Assembly (NCBI GenBank): GCA_017590115.1
Contig: JAGGNK010007115.1
Span: forward strand, 434,001 to 498,000
DNA from: Montifringilla adamsi
Taxonomy: Eukaryota > Chordata > Aves > Passeriformes > Passeridae
Direction of reading: 5' to 3'
Length of the DNA: 64,000 bases
How positions within the stretch are numbered: the first letter of the stretch is position 1; each line of letters begins with the position of its first letter. The notes below the pieces were generated by a model, which did not search any database, was not told where the DNA came from, and saw nothing but the letters and a program-made list of their open reading frames with translations. The position numbers and the translations under genes are program-made. Below, in pieces: positions 49,601 through 59,200 of the stretch.

Positions 49601-52600
49601 ACTGCAGGGAGCACAGCAGCACCAGAGGGATTCTCCACCGCGTTTAACAAGCCCAGACAAGAGGCATCACCGCAGCAGCCCCTGCCTGACACCTCTCATG
49701 CCAGCAGCTACTCTCACCCTTCCAGGCTGAAGCCTGCTAATCCCCATTAAGCACCTTCCCTCAATGCATAAGGAGAGAGTGAAGCCTGTGCGGATGGTGC
49801 TACCCAGGGCTGCCCAGTGAGCACGGACACGGGGCGGGCTGAGGGTGCTGCACTCCCCAGCTGGCACACTCCTCTCCAGGCCCTTCCCAGCAGTGCAGCT
49901 CTTGCTGCCAGAGGCACCACCAGGAGTCAGTGCTGGCTGCTGGAAGAATTCACCCTTACCAGGAGCAGAAACCCCAAATTGTTCAGCAAGAACTTGTTTT
50001 CCTGCTACACTAGTAGAGCAACTGGTGGGATTCAAAGGAATGAGGGATTGAGGAGCAGAAGAATGCCACAAACGTGAAGCAGCCCAGTAAAGGACTATCA
50101 GTAAATGCTGGCACAGAGGGCAGACAGGAAGGCTGGCTCAGCAGCCCAAGGAGCTCGTGCTCCAGCTGCACACCTGCACCTCTCCTCTCTCTCCAGGCTT
50201 TGCTTCAGGTCCCAAGCTGGACACAGAATCTGGGATGGGGGCGCCCATCATTGCCATTCTGAGATGCCTCCCCTTGCACGTTATAACAAACATTCACTTC
50301 AGTGACACAGCCATATGCTAACAAGTTCATTGAGCAGTGCTTTGCTCAAATGGCAGGAAGAATGGGTTCACTCCAATGAAGTGTGGCCACGTACAAAGCA
50401 CAGGGCAGCACAGATCCAATTAAGCTGCCTGGGAACATGCATCCCCCTCACTGCTTCCACGGGCTGCCAGGCACCACATACTTTCACCATGTGTCATTTT
50501 GCATAAGCAGCACGGAAATAAAAACCTGGAAGCTCAGAAGACAGAAAACACATTTTGGCAATGATGTACATTTGCCACCCCAGCCTCACAGAGGGTCCTG
50601 CCAACCCCATGGGCACCTGGCAGTGGAGCAGCAGAGCTGTTCCACACTGGGGTCTCTTCTCCTGCCCCACCCAACCCTCTGCTCTGGAAAGGAGCACCCA
50701 CACCACAGTTCTGCTGCCCCCTCTAGCAGAACCCCCTCAGCAACCACATCCGACCTCTGGACTCTGCTGCTCAGCCTCGGCTCCCCAGCCTTGTTTGAAG
50801 CATAACACAGAAATCCCCAGAAAGCATTTGGATTTCACAGGTAAGTCAGACAGCTGCCTTAAGGCAACCAGATCTGCTAGGAAACCCTTCCCAAGGGGTT
50901 TAGAAGTATGTGTGTAGAAAGAGAGTGAAGCAATTGTAAGGAAAAATAGGCAAGAAAATAAGCAAAACAAAACAAACCATACATGCAGCAATGGACTTGC
51001 ATCTTATTGATAATGAATATTAAAAAAAAAAAAAAGGTGTAAGTGGCAAGACTGCCAGACCTCTGTGATCCCAGTGAACCGCATTTCCCTGATGTCAAGA
51101 GCCATCAGAAAAATGATGTAAATTTGTAACTTGCTTTTTGTTTCAAGGAAAGTGTTTCAACTCCAACTCCCAGAGCAGCCCTAGGACAAATTTCCTCAGT
51201 ATGATGCCACCACTGGAAGCACCTGGACTGAACTGCAAGAAGCACTTCAACATCCCATGTTACCTAACCCGCTCAAAGCCTCTTTAGAGCAACACAGAAA
51301 CTGAAGCACCAGGAACCAAAAGCCAAGCAACCAGAAGGGAAGGGTGAAGGGTCTCACATTCATTCATTCTTTCATGTCCCTTCCTTCCATCCCTCTGCGC
51401 AGGGGGAGGACACTTTGCTCTCTGTGGAAATACTTTAGGAATAAGCAGTTGACCCTATCCAGAATAAAATAACTGATCCTATTCTAGGCAGAGAGCAAGA
51501 CAACTAAACACAATCCAGGAGATCACATTTGACACATCACTGGCCCCATTAGCAAGGCACAAGGGCTCTGGCGAGCAGAAGGGCCTGGGGCTGACAGCTC
51601 TGAGCAGGACCAAAGGCTCCTGACAGCCACGCTGCCCCAGCAGCCCTGCTGAGAGCTGCTCTCACTGCACCTTCCACAGGAGGCAGAGATCTGACCATGG
51701 CAACACTTCCAGGAGCTCCCTCGTAACTCAGGAGCTAGTGATTAACTCCCAAAGAAGTGCCCAACACAGCTGGCAGATTGCTTGTCCCACAGTGAGATAT
51801 TTGCACCAAATGCATTCCCAAAACACCTTGAAATGAGTTTCAAACAGCTACCTGGAAATCTCACACTAAGTTTAAAAATAAATAGAAAAGGAAGCAGCAC
51901 TTTTAACCTGGCACAATAATCCCTGCTCTACCAACAGGGACTCGTTCTGGGTTCAGATCCAATTCTGACAATCCAGCCCAACCGAGTTATGGTGACAGTG
52001 CTGAATTTGCTGAACATGCTGCAGGTCACAGCCAAGGCCATCTTCTTGTAGGACGAGAAATGCAATGCCAGCTCTGGAGTGCAAAGGGTCTTGTTAAACA
52101 CTGGCGTGCTTCAGTGGTCAACTGCCTTAGAGCCTCAGAGAAAGTCTCAAAACAGTAAGAGCCTCACCATTCACACAAGACCCACACTCCACAGAAGGCA
52201 GAGGATTTGCATAAGAACATAATTTTTCAAGCCCAATTAGTTTAAATGAAAATCCTTCTCACTGAAGACCCCCTCCACCACCTCCGAGCGCTGCAATACA
52301 AAGGGCACTCTGTCCCCTGTCTGACACTCCCAGGAACTTTGCAGGCAGGACGGGACAGCTCCCTGCAAAAAAACAACCCCAAAGCCCTGCCTATACAATA
52401 GATGTTTGTCACCATTGTCACACCATCACAAAGGGGAAAGAGGAAGCACAAGCTGCAATATCAGCCCCTGTTATGAAAGCAGCAGCTTTGTTCGGGCAGG
52501 AAAACAAAACCCACTGAGCAATCGGAAGAGAAGGATTGTTCAAGCAAACAGCAAAGGAGCACAGGACCAACGGGAAAGTCATCCTCAGCAGAGACACCCA

Positions 52601-55600
52601 GGAACTACCAGCCCTGCCATGGTGCTCCTGCTCAGTTCCCAGCCCAGGAACCAAACCCTTCTGCTTCCACCTCTCAGTCCAGTCCTCAGGGACCTTCTCC
52701 TGCTACCTCAGCCTTCTCCACGCCTGCCTTCCCCTGCTCTGTCAGCACTCCCGACCTCCCCTCTCTGTGCACAAGCTCTCTGCCAGGCTCTCCCCTCAAC
52801 CTGCGACTACAAGATGAACCATTTATCACAAACCAGTTGTTCAAACTGCGTTTTCCTTAGTTTCAGCAGCTACATCATTCAGAGACCCATGACATGGGTT
52901 ATTTCCTGAAGACCAACTTAAAAAGAGAGAAGACACTACCAAGGAAAACCAGCTGAGGGTAAAAAGCATTCCAAAAATAATTCCTTCAAAGGCCCCTGTC
53001 CACAAGGACTCTAAGACATGCTTCCTTGAAAATAATTCTTTCTCTTCCAAGAGAGAAGCCTACAGATATAAGAATGAGCAAAAAAAGAAGTATTATCCTT
53101 TGTCCTAAAATACATTTAGTACCTGCAGAGAAGTATTTAGGAATTAGCAAGTGCCTTTGCCCAGTTACATTTGGCGCCAAAAGAGGAAAAATAGCAAACA
53201 AAACAACACATGGATTTGAAAGCATGCTGAATAAAGAGCCTCTTGCCTATCAAATAAATATTACTGTCAGTGGCTATTACTGATGGAGGGAAAGCCCAAA
53301 ATTACTCTGTGAAAACATTTACACCCTTAAAAACAATTACATCAAGGCAGATCAGGAATGTTCCACCCTCTAAGCAGAACAAGCTGGGGGGATGTTTTCC
53401 TTGTTTTGGGGAGAAGCAGCAGTTTCTAGAATGAAAATACTGATCTTTGCCTTACTCCAATCTAAGCTCATTGTTTACATTTGTAAATGATGTGTGCAAA
53501 TCTGCTGCTGAGAAAAAGTTTAATTTAAAACTGAATTTAATAGCAGGTTCAGGCAACTTAACTGCCTTTAGAAACATTAATTTCATATTAGAAGTAATTG
53601 AAGTTCCTCTATAAGGGAACAGCACCGACACAACAACACCGTCCTGCAGCAGGACCCAGGCTGCTGGCACCGTGCAGCGCGGAACTGGATCGACTGGGAC
53701 CAGATTCCCTCCAGCAAGAGGCTTCTCAAAACCTCCAGGGACCTGGCAGGTCAGAGATGGATGGGCGCAGCTCCATCCACAAGCAGAACTGCACTCGCTT
53801 CCTGTCAGCAGTGCCTGCAAACAGCAAAGTTCTGCTCTCAACACTCGCGGAACATGGCCTTAATTTAATCCCTGGCCCTGATGCTCTTCCTCCTGCTGTC
53901 ACTCGTACCCAGCCCTGCTCCCACAGCCTGCGTGAACAGCAGAGCCTGGCCTAGAAAGAGAGCTGCTCCCCCTTCTATCAGCTCCACTGTCAGAAGACAA
54001 TCCTGCTTTCACAACCCTTTTTCCTGCTATTACTCAGGAGAAATCCACAATTTCTTCTCCTGCCACACCACCTCAGGAGCAGTGACAGGTCAAGGTGAGT
54101 GCCCCGTGGTGCTGCCAAGACTGGACTCGGCGAGTGATCGGCTTTCCAAGAGCTCCCCCACAAAAACCTGTCCTGAAAAGACCAGAGCCACACGTGGCTC
54201 TTGTGGCAGGCATCCTGAGAGAAGGCAAACAGCCAGGGTCTCCAGGGAATACCCCCTGCAGGACAGGTGGGTGCAGCTGCCTCAAAAGACACAGGAGAAG
54301 AGAGGGAAGAGGTGCTGGCCATGCAAGCGACTGGGGGTGCCAAAGGCCACTGCCACCTCAGAGGAACCTCTAGGACATCCCACCATCCAGCAGGCACCAA
54401 GGGAGAGCTGACTTTGGGACCAGTCTGTACCTGCTATGCACCCCAGCTGAACTGCACACAGAGGGCTGTCAATGTTCTCACTGTTTTCATGCATTTGAAC
54501 ATCTCCTCTGCAAGAAAAGTACCCCTAGAAGTGGTAGAGACACTCCCCTAAGTGTCTCTAACTTGATGGTGTGGAGGTTACCACCCACCCTCTGATTCTC
54601 TCACACATCCAGAGAGTCTTCTGTGCCAGGAATAATACTTCTCCCTATTCCAGGAGGCAAAGCAGGCCTAGGGCACTTTTAAAACAGTTGTGCCTGATTT
54701 CATCCAAAGCCACGGCAGGGTGTTTTTACACCACAGCGCAAGGACCAAGCCCTCTGCTCCAACAGCTCCTGGGCAGGCACGAGGCCAGGCAGGGCAGGGG
54801 CTGTCAGAGCCGCAGCACAGGGGCTGCAGCAGGAGAACACCGCGGGGCCAAACACCAGCGAGTCCCAGCAAGAGAGTACAAGCAGCTACTCCTGAAACAC
54901 ACTCCCCAAATCAGCCCAGACTCACAAGTTCTTGGTTAGCAGACTACGAGGCGCAGCTCTCAACAGCCTCCTTGCCTGCACGCTCACAACTCCCAAACAA
55001 CAGTTAGTTGCAACTTCCCTAATGGTAGCACAGTAGAGGAATGAAACAGTAAAATGGGTATTTCCACCGATAAAAACCATCCAGAGCCATCAGCCAGCAT
55101 CAAACACCATGAGCCGAGCGCACAGTGGCAGCACCTGTGCCACCCCCAGGGCGCTGCCGTGGTGCCCGGCGCTGTCCCCTGAGCAGGGTCCGCTGCTCTG
55201 CGAGCACGCTGCGAGCAGGGACGGCACTCCGGGGCGGCTGGCACGCACTGGCAAGGCCAGAGGCTTCTTCCCACCGCGTGCGTGCTCGGACCAGCGGCGA
55301 GATACCCACCACAGCCGGTGACCGGGGCAGCCGGCGCTGCCGGTGTCATGGTGAGGCGTCGTGTCGCGTTTGGACCCGTTGTGAGCCACGGTACCACCGG
55401 CTGAGCCCCGAGCCCCGCCACCTCCGCACCGCGGGCACCGGCCCTCCGGGGCCGCTGCCGGCGGCCTTGCGCTCGCTGCTCCCGCCCGGACGGGACAGGC
55501 CCCGGCTCACCTTGAAGTCGCGGCTGTGCTGCGGGGTGTACTCGAGCGTCCAGAGCGCCCGCACCAGCTGCGCCAGCTGCTCCGTGACCTCGCCGGGCGC

Positions 55601-56146
55601 GGGCGGCGGCCCGTCGGCGGGGGGCGGCCCGCCGCGGAACTGCTCCAGCGCCAGGAACTCGGCGAAGAGCTCGGTGTTGCTGAGGCACTGCAGGATGGCG
55701 TTCATGAAGCAGGTGTTGCCGTGGTTGCGCAGCCCCGCCACGCCGGGCACGGCCTCGGAGGTGCCGGCGGGGCGCGGCGGGGGCTCGGGGCTGCGCGGCG
55801 GGCCCGGCGGGAAGCAGCTGCCCAGGCCGCCCGTCGCCTGCGGCGGGGGGAGGGGCGGGGGGGGGGCGGCGCGGGGGGCGGGGCCCGTCGCCTGCGGCGG
55901 GGGCAGGCGCGGGGCGAGCGCGCCGCGGGGCTCGGGCTCGCTGCTGTAGTGCGAGAGCGTGGAGAGGGTCTTCAGCACGCGGCTCATGAACCCGCCGAGC
56001 GACCGCCCGGATGGCGCTGGGGCCGGGGTGGCGGTCGGGGCCGAGCCCGCGCCGCCGCCCGCCGCCCTCCCGCGGAAAAGCCGCTTGCTGAAGGAGCGCT
56101 TCTCCTTGGCGCTGCCGGCCGGCCCGGGGCCGCTCACCCGCGACAT
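33090..56146 (-). CDS. USP31: Ubiquitin carboxyl-terminal hydrolase 31, 16 coding exons
   Basis: This is a cysteine protease of the USP/UBP family that removes ubiquitin from substrates; human USP31 has been linked to NF-kappaB signalling. Exons were assembled by splice sites and frame: 55511-56146, 45045-45182, 44470-44558, 43491-43583, 42261-42396, 41632-41776, 40685-40868, 40065-40176, 39765-39859, 39152-39229, 38833-38962, 37579-37698, 37207-37432, 36668-36826, 35637-35789 and 33090-34630. They join in frame into 1344 codons plus stop (human about 1352). The layout is a basic N-terminus, a Pro-rich linker, the Cys box NHGNTCFMN (Cys146), CxxC pairs, the His box QGGHYTAYC (His725), WYCFDDSEV, then a Ser/Lys-rich tail (about 832-1344). 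All introns are GT-AG except the one after exon 13 (GC-AG). The start is chosen from GCCGCCATGT context and similarity to the human N-terminus. USP43 is the nearest paralogue, but sequence and synteny favour USP31. Confidence 0.97.
34631..35636 (-). other. USP31: USP31 intron 15
   Basis: Intron of 1.0 kb with a G|GTGTGT donor at 35636 and a TGCAG acceptor. No other feature seen. Confidence 0.85.
35637..35789 (-). CDS. USP31: USP31 exon 15
   Basis: Encodes GSTSSSLCEHWVSRLPGSK followed by Ser/Ala- and Arg-rich sequence ending in TGERSEDD (about residues 781-831), the linker just after the catalytic domain. The acceptor is CCCCGCAG and the donor is ACG|GTGTGT. It is CpG-rich compared with neighbouring exons. 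Confidence 0.94.
35816..36115. repeat. About 40-bp minisatellite, roughly 8 copies, in USP31 intron 14
   Basis: Units begin with CACAGCCC(C/A)GCC(G/C)GGG and contain CTGCCCTGCCCTGC. Copy lengths vary with the number of CCCTG pentamers. The array starts 27 bp from exon 15 and fills a third of the intron between exons 14 and 15 (35790-36667). Confidence 0.92.
36668..36826 (-). CDS. USP31: USP31 exon 14 (end of catalytic domain)
   Basis: Encodes AYCKNSVDGQWYCFDDSEVQ through QTAYILFYQRR to SANSSVAG. It completes the His box begun in exon 13 and supplies the WYCFDDS segment that closes the USP fold. The acceptor is TTCCTTAG and the donor is GCAG|GTAAGC. Confidence 0.96.
36827..37206 (-). other. 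USP31: USP31 intron 13, GC-AG type
   Basis: The donor reads CAG|GCAAGT on the minus strand (plus 37201-37209), the classic strong GC donor. The acceptor is TTCCTTAG. The frame requires this site: G from exon 13 plus CA from exon 14 makes the Ala of HYTAYC. No nearby GT donor gives the family sequence. Confidence 0.85.
37207..37432 (-). CDS. USP31: USP31 exon 13 (catalytic His)
   Basis: Encodes EGDRRMKLQNMVKFPL... through DPEDYIYDLYAVCNHHG to MQGGHYT (residues 653-727), including catalytic His725. The acceptor is TACACAG; the donor is the non-canonical GC described separately. Confidence 0.96.
37579..37698 (-). CDS. USP31: USP31 exon 12
   Basis: Exactly 40 codons, LAPDDAWRCPHCKQLQQG... to DVLIIHLKRFRQ. 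The CPHC pair probably forms half of the zinc ribbon in the USP fingers, and VLIIHLKRF is a conserved USP strand. Flanked by CTTGTAG and CAG|GTAAGG. Confidence 0.96.
37699..38832 (-). other. USP31: USP31 intron 11
   Basis: Intron of 1.1 kb. A 238-codon plus-strand open frame overlaps it but is antisense to exon 12 and unlike any known protein. No other feature seen. Confidence 0.85.
38833..38962 (-). CDS. USP31: USP31 exon 11
   Basis: Encodes LFVNTEEEYIPDSESVRQQR through TCTLSQ-like ICTLSQCFQLYTKEEQ (about residues 569-612). The first C completes a Tyr codon from exon 10. Flanked by ATGCAG and CAG|GTAGAT. Confidence 0.95.
39152..39229 (-). CDS. USP31: USP31 exon 10
   Basis: Encodes ALKSCGQGGTAHVKLVVEWD followed by KETKD (about residues 543-568), matching the human segment closely. 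The donor is TTA|GTAAGT and the acceptor is CCCTGCAG. Confidence 0.94.
39230..39764 (-). other. USP31: USP31 intron 9
   Basis: A 535-bp GT-AG intron. Nothing else seen. Confidence 0.85.
39765..39859 (-). CDS. USP31: USP31 exon 9
   Basis: Encodes VCPFSLRVVSVVGITYLLPQ followed by EERPLCHPTVER (residues 512-542). The acceptor is GCTGCAG and the donor is AAAG|GTGAGC, in the middle of an Arg codon. Confidence 0.95.
40065..40176 (-). CDS. USP31: USP31 exon 8
   Basis: Encodes FGLPFVLHLEKTIAWDILQK through EILEKMQYFLRP to AACLQ (residues 474-511). The human protein has TVCIQ at the end, a small local divergence. Flanked by CCATAG and CAG|GTGAGA. Confidence 0.95.
40177..40684 (-). other. USP31: USP31 intron 7
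   Basis: A 508-bp GT-AG intron. Nothing else seen. Confidence 0.85.
40685..40868 (-). CDS. USP31: USP31 exon 7
   Basis: Encodes GIHVNNNLNNLKCGTEHSRT, a variable Ser/Lys linker, then NDKIVLLVCNRACTGQQSKR (residues 413-473). The central linker differs most from human. The acceptor is TTTTTTAG and the donor is AAAG|GTGACT. Confidence 0.95.
41223..41261 (-). CDS. USP31: Candidate 39-nt in-frame cassette exon of USP31
   Basis: The minus strand reads CTTTCTCTTTCCCAG (a strong acceptor), then 39 nt, then AAAG|GTAATC (a good donor). The exon is phase 1 in and out, exactly matching the phase of the intron between exons 6 and 7. Insertion would add AQTPQPLRVPSVK between ...LSQR and GIHV... without a stop or frame change. 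I do not recall it in the main human isoform. This is an inference from splice sites and phase only. Confidence 0.45.
41632..41776 (-). CDS. USP31: USP31 exon 6
   Basis: Encodes IVLTEMYYDGFHRSFCDTDD through SDCIFAFETPEIF to RPEGILSQR (residues 365-412), nearly identical to human. The acceptor is CCTGCAG and the donor is AGAG|GTGAGT. Confidence 0.96.
41777..42260 (-). other. USP31: USP31 intron 5
   Basis: A 484-bp GT-AG intron. Nothing else seen. Confidence 0.85.
42261..42396 (-). CDS. USP31: USP31 exon 5
   Basis: Encodes (R)PLYVTVVYQGKCSHCMRIGV through SGTVARLREAV to KIPTEQ (residues 319-364). It has a CSHC pair and is almost identical to human. Flanked by CTCCACAG and CAG|GTAGGG. Confidence 0.96.
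42397..43490 (-). other. USP31: USP31 intron 4
   Basis: A 1.1 kb intron with AT-rich sequence around 43040-43400 at its 5' end. No other feature seen. Confidence 0.85.
43491..43583 (-). CDS. USP31: USP31 exon 4
   Basis: Encodes SSLTCPHCQKQSNTFDPFLC then ISLPIPLPHT(R) (residues 288-318). The CPHC pair is a probable zinc ligand of the USP fingers. Flanked by GTCCCAG and ACTCG|GTACGG. Confidence 0.96.
43584..44469 (-). other. USP31: USP31 intron 3
   Basis: An 886-bp GT-AG intron. Nothing else seen. Confidence 0.85.
44470..44558 (-). CDS. USP31: USP31 exon 3
   Basis: Encodes PPLEDDVLLEGPAFPISSTF then VQELFQAQY(R) (residues 259-287). The second half is a conserved USP segment; the acidic first half is variable. 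Flanked by CTTTTAG and ACAG|GTATGG. Confidence 0.95.
44559..45044 (-). other. USP31: USP31 intron 2
   Basis: A 486-bp GT-AG intron. Nothing else seen. Confidence 0.85.
45045..45182 (-). CDS. USP31: USP31 exon 2
   Basis: 46 codons: NIVSKNAMQYRGNAQHDAQE, then FLLWLLDRVHEDLNNVV to MPPLK. QHDAQEFLLWLLDRVHEDLN is a signature of the catalytic domain. Flanked by CTGTGCAG and CAAG|GTAAGG. Confidence 0.97.
45183..55510 (-). other. USP31: USP31 intron 1 (10.3 kb, no gene seen)
   Basis: The largest intron of the gene, moderately GC-rich, with a 14-base A-run near 51021. I see no further coding exon, RNA gene or clear tandem array. It may hold enhancers or old interspersed repeats that I cannot identify by eye. 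Confidence 0.8.
55511..56146 (-). CDS. USP31: USP31 exon 1 (start codon and catalytic Cys)
   Basis: 212 codons. The ATG (plus-strand CAT at 56144-56146) is in GCCGCCATGT context and starts MSRVSGPGPAG, followed by KEKRSFSKRLFR and SFMSRVLKTLSTLSH-like sequence, as in human. A Pro/Ala-rich linker (about 71-130) precedes GVAGLRNHGNTCFMNAILQC with catalytic Cys146 (codon at 55709-55711). The exon ends TPQHSRDFK, donor AAG|GTGAGC. An in-frame ATG 66 bases upstream exists but lies where SCNN1G would begin and lacks family similarity. Confidence 0.96.
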
Positions 56147-56210
56147 GGCGGCGCGGCGCAGCGCGCGCCCGCCGGCCCATCGGCAGCGGCGCCGGCACTG
56201 CGAGAGGAGC

Positions 56211-56232
56211 ATGGCGCCGGAGGGCGGCCGAG
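56211..56232 (+). CDS. SCNN1G: SCNN1G putative coding exon 1
   Basis: The ATG at 56211-56213 has A at -3 and G at +4. It encodes MAPEGGR plus one base, with donor CGAG|GTGAGG. Spliced to exon 2 it gives MAPEGGRAAATAPGKKI, in frame with the channel. In human the equivalent first exon is non-coding as I recall, so this is a proposal based on frame and splice sites. Confidence 0.55.
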
Positions 56233-59200
56233 GTGAGGCGCGGCGAGCGCGATCCCCCCGGGACGGCCGTTCCGGGGATCACACACCGACGGGGGTGGGA
56301 TGGCGGGTGACGGCTCCGGGGGGACGGGACCCTGCGGCCGCGCTGTGGCGGGGCACCGGGCGGCGGGCGGGCGCCGGTCCGCCAGCCGCCCCCTCAGTGC
56401 CCGGTTCTCCCGCAGCGGCCGCCACGGCCCCCGGTAAGAAGATCACGGCGCGGCTGAAGCGGACGCTGCCGGTGCGCGGCCCGCAGGCGCCCACGCTGAG
56501 CGAGCTGATGCGCTGGTACTGCCTCAACACCAACACGCACGGCTGCCGCCGCATCGTGGTGTCCCGCGGCCGCCTGCGCCGCCTGCTCTGGATCGCGCTG
56601 ACCCTCAGCGCCGTGGGGCTCATCCTCTGGCAGTGCGCCGAGCTCCTCATGAACTACTACAGCGCCTCGGTCTCCGTCACCGTCCAGTTCCAGAAGCTGC
56701 CGTTCCCCGCCGTCACCATCTGCAACATCAACCCGTACAAGTAAGGCTTGGGGGGCTGCTGGGAGGATGGGGGCTCCGCACAGCGCCAGGTTCCTTCCCG
56801 AGCTCGTCCCGGTGCTCCGTGTCAGCACTTTCCCCACCGAGGGTTTTCCCTGTAGGGCACCTGGTGTGCCACATCCCCCTCTGTGCTGCGTGGCTTACAC
56901 TCTCACCCCTCGCTGCTGCCTGCTGACCTCGGCTCGGTTCGTGCTGCTTTCTGCTCCAGACAGTCCCTGTCACCTCTTTGGCTCTCTTCAAATTCCCTTC
57001 CTCCCAGGACCGAAGTTCCAGGATTGCAAACAGCATCGTCTCCTAAAAAATGGAAAGGGCACATCTCTCACTCCTCTCTTGCTTCTTTCTTTCCCTATGG
57101 GAGGTTCTGACATGATTCATCAACAATACTTTTTCTCCTGTCAAATCATGCTTTACATGGCTCTCTGTTCTGCTGCCAGATTCCCACCCCGGTCCCCGTG
57201 GGGATCCAGCTCTTTGATGACGCTTCACAGATGAAGTCTTATTTCCACATACTCTGCCTCCTCAGACTTCCTAACATAAGGAGCTTGAGGGTCTTGGGAG
57301 AACTTTCTCTGTAGTTCAGTCTGCTCTGCTTCCTGGGGTCCTTGCTCCAAGATCTCTCTATGGACATAGCTGTGTCTGCCCTCACTGATGTGACAACCTG
57401 GTGGGAGGCTTCCACAGGGAATTCTGTCCCAAGCCGTGGCATCCACAGTGCAGCCGGCAGAGAGGTGGGATGGGATGTCACTGTCGCCTTGTCTCCCGTG
57501 CAGGTACAGTGCCATGAAAGAATATTTATCTGAATTGGACAAAGAGACAAAAAAAGCTTTGGAAACTTTCTATGGATTTTCTGAGGGCAAGTCCAAGGTG
57601 CGCCGGTCGGTGGATGACTGGAACAGCACAGGGAGCGACTTCTTCGAACAGATCCCTCTGCTGAAGGTCGAGGACTTCTCCAGGACAGCGACTGACCTGC
57701 ACAGTGGGCAGAAGAGGAAAATAGAGGGAAGTGTCTTTCACAAAGACTCGTCCATCGTGAACTCGGGTGATTCCAATGACATCATTGGCTTTCAGCTGGT
57801 GAGTGTCACTGTGCCCTGGCCAGCAAGTTCCCTGTGGGGCAGCAAAGGGCTGTGCTGGGGTCAGTGTCCCTCTGGCAGGTTTTGTTGCCTGCTCAGGTGG
57901 CTCTGCAGTGCACAGTGGTGAAGAGCACTCTGTCTGCTCTTCTGCCTAAGCCTCCATGGCTGCTGCAGATTCCCCTCTAGAGAAGTACCTTCCTGAAGTC
58001 TTCCCCAATAGTCAGTGTCATCTGTGGCCTTTCTTTTGGTCCTGAAATATTTGGTGATATCACCTAGCCCTGCATAAAAGGTCTTTGATGCCCGCTGTAA
58101 CTTCATACATGGTTATTTCTGTGGAAGAGAAACACTGTCAGATGTGCCATCCTTAATTTACACCTGCCTTGTAGAATCCCTGATTTCAGTCCGTCTGAAA
58201 TGCTTTTTCCCCTCTGTGCTTGTCAGTGTGACGCAAACAACAGCAGTGAGTGTGCCCTGTACACGTTCAGTTCGGGTGTTAACGCTATCCAGGAGTGGTA
58301 CAAGCTGCACTACATGAACATCATGGCACAAATTCCCCTGGAGACTAAAGAAAAATTGAGTTATTCTGCGGAGGACCTTATACTGACGTGTTTCTTTGAT
58401 GGCCTATCTTGTGACAAAAGGTCAGTGCACGGAAAATTCCTGCCATCTTAACAACTTATTTCCAAGTCCATAATATGTAGGAATGGAATATTTGGTATTT
58501 GCTGAATTCCGGCAGAAGCCACTGCTAGGTCTGTGAATCTGCCTCCCCCATGCTATTAACCCCCATTCCCACATTAAAACTTCCTCGAGTTTCCATCTCC
58601 TGAAATACTAAACTAGATCATACTGCCACGTAGTTTCAAGTTACTCAGAAAGAGACCCACATCTTTCAGCAAAATAAACTTCTTTTCAATAAGTTTGATA
58701 AGCCCCCATGCAGTCCTGGTCTGTCTCTGTCAAAACCGAAGTCCAAATGTGCTGCCTTTCTCCCACAATGTCACGATATTCGATTTCTTCCAGGCACTTC
58801 ACTCGTTTCCATCACCCCCTCCACGGCAACTGCTACACCTTCAACAGCGGCGAGAGCGGGACCATCCTGAGCACCTCCACGGGCGGCAGCGAGTACGGTG
58901 AGTACCTGTGCACACCTGGGCTGTTCCGGGGCACATTGCACACCTGGGCTGTTCTGGGGCCCTGTGCACACCTGGGCTGTTCTGGGGCCCTGTGCACACC
59001 TGGGCTGTTCCGGGGCACATTGCACACCTGGGCTGTTCCGGGGCTCTGCACACCTGGGCTGTTCCGGGGCACATTGCACACCTGGGCTGTTCCAGGGCTC
59101 TGCACACCTGGGCTGTTCCAGGGCACATTGCACACCTGGGCTGTTCCGGGGCTCTGCACACCTGGGCTGTTCCGGGGCACATTGCACACCTGGGCTGTTC

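Larger units (their letters stand above)
55380..56740. promoter_or_regulatory. CpG island shared by USP31 and SCNN1G
   Basis: A very GC- and CpG-rich block covers USP31 exon 1, the 64-bp gap between the two start codons, and SCNN1G coding exons 1 and 2. No TATA box is evident in the gap. The arrangement is that of a bidirectional CpG-island promoter; actual transcription start sites are unknown. Confidence 0.7.

Noticed and set aside
51001..51040. A-run possibly marking a retroposon tail
   Set aside because: A 14-base A-run alone, with no target-site duplication or recognisable CR1/SINE body next to it.
54984..56282. 432-codon minus-strand frame overlapping USP31 exon 1
   Set aside because: An out-of-frame shadow of the GC-rich first exon; the conserved USP31 sequence is in another frame.
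55959..56744. Upstream start for SCNN1G at 55959
   Set aside because: The extension is antisense to USP31 exon 1 coding sequence and has no ENaC similarity; the ATG at 56211 is more plausible.
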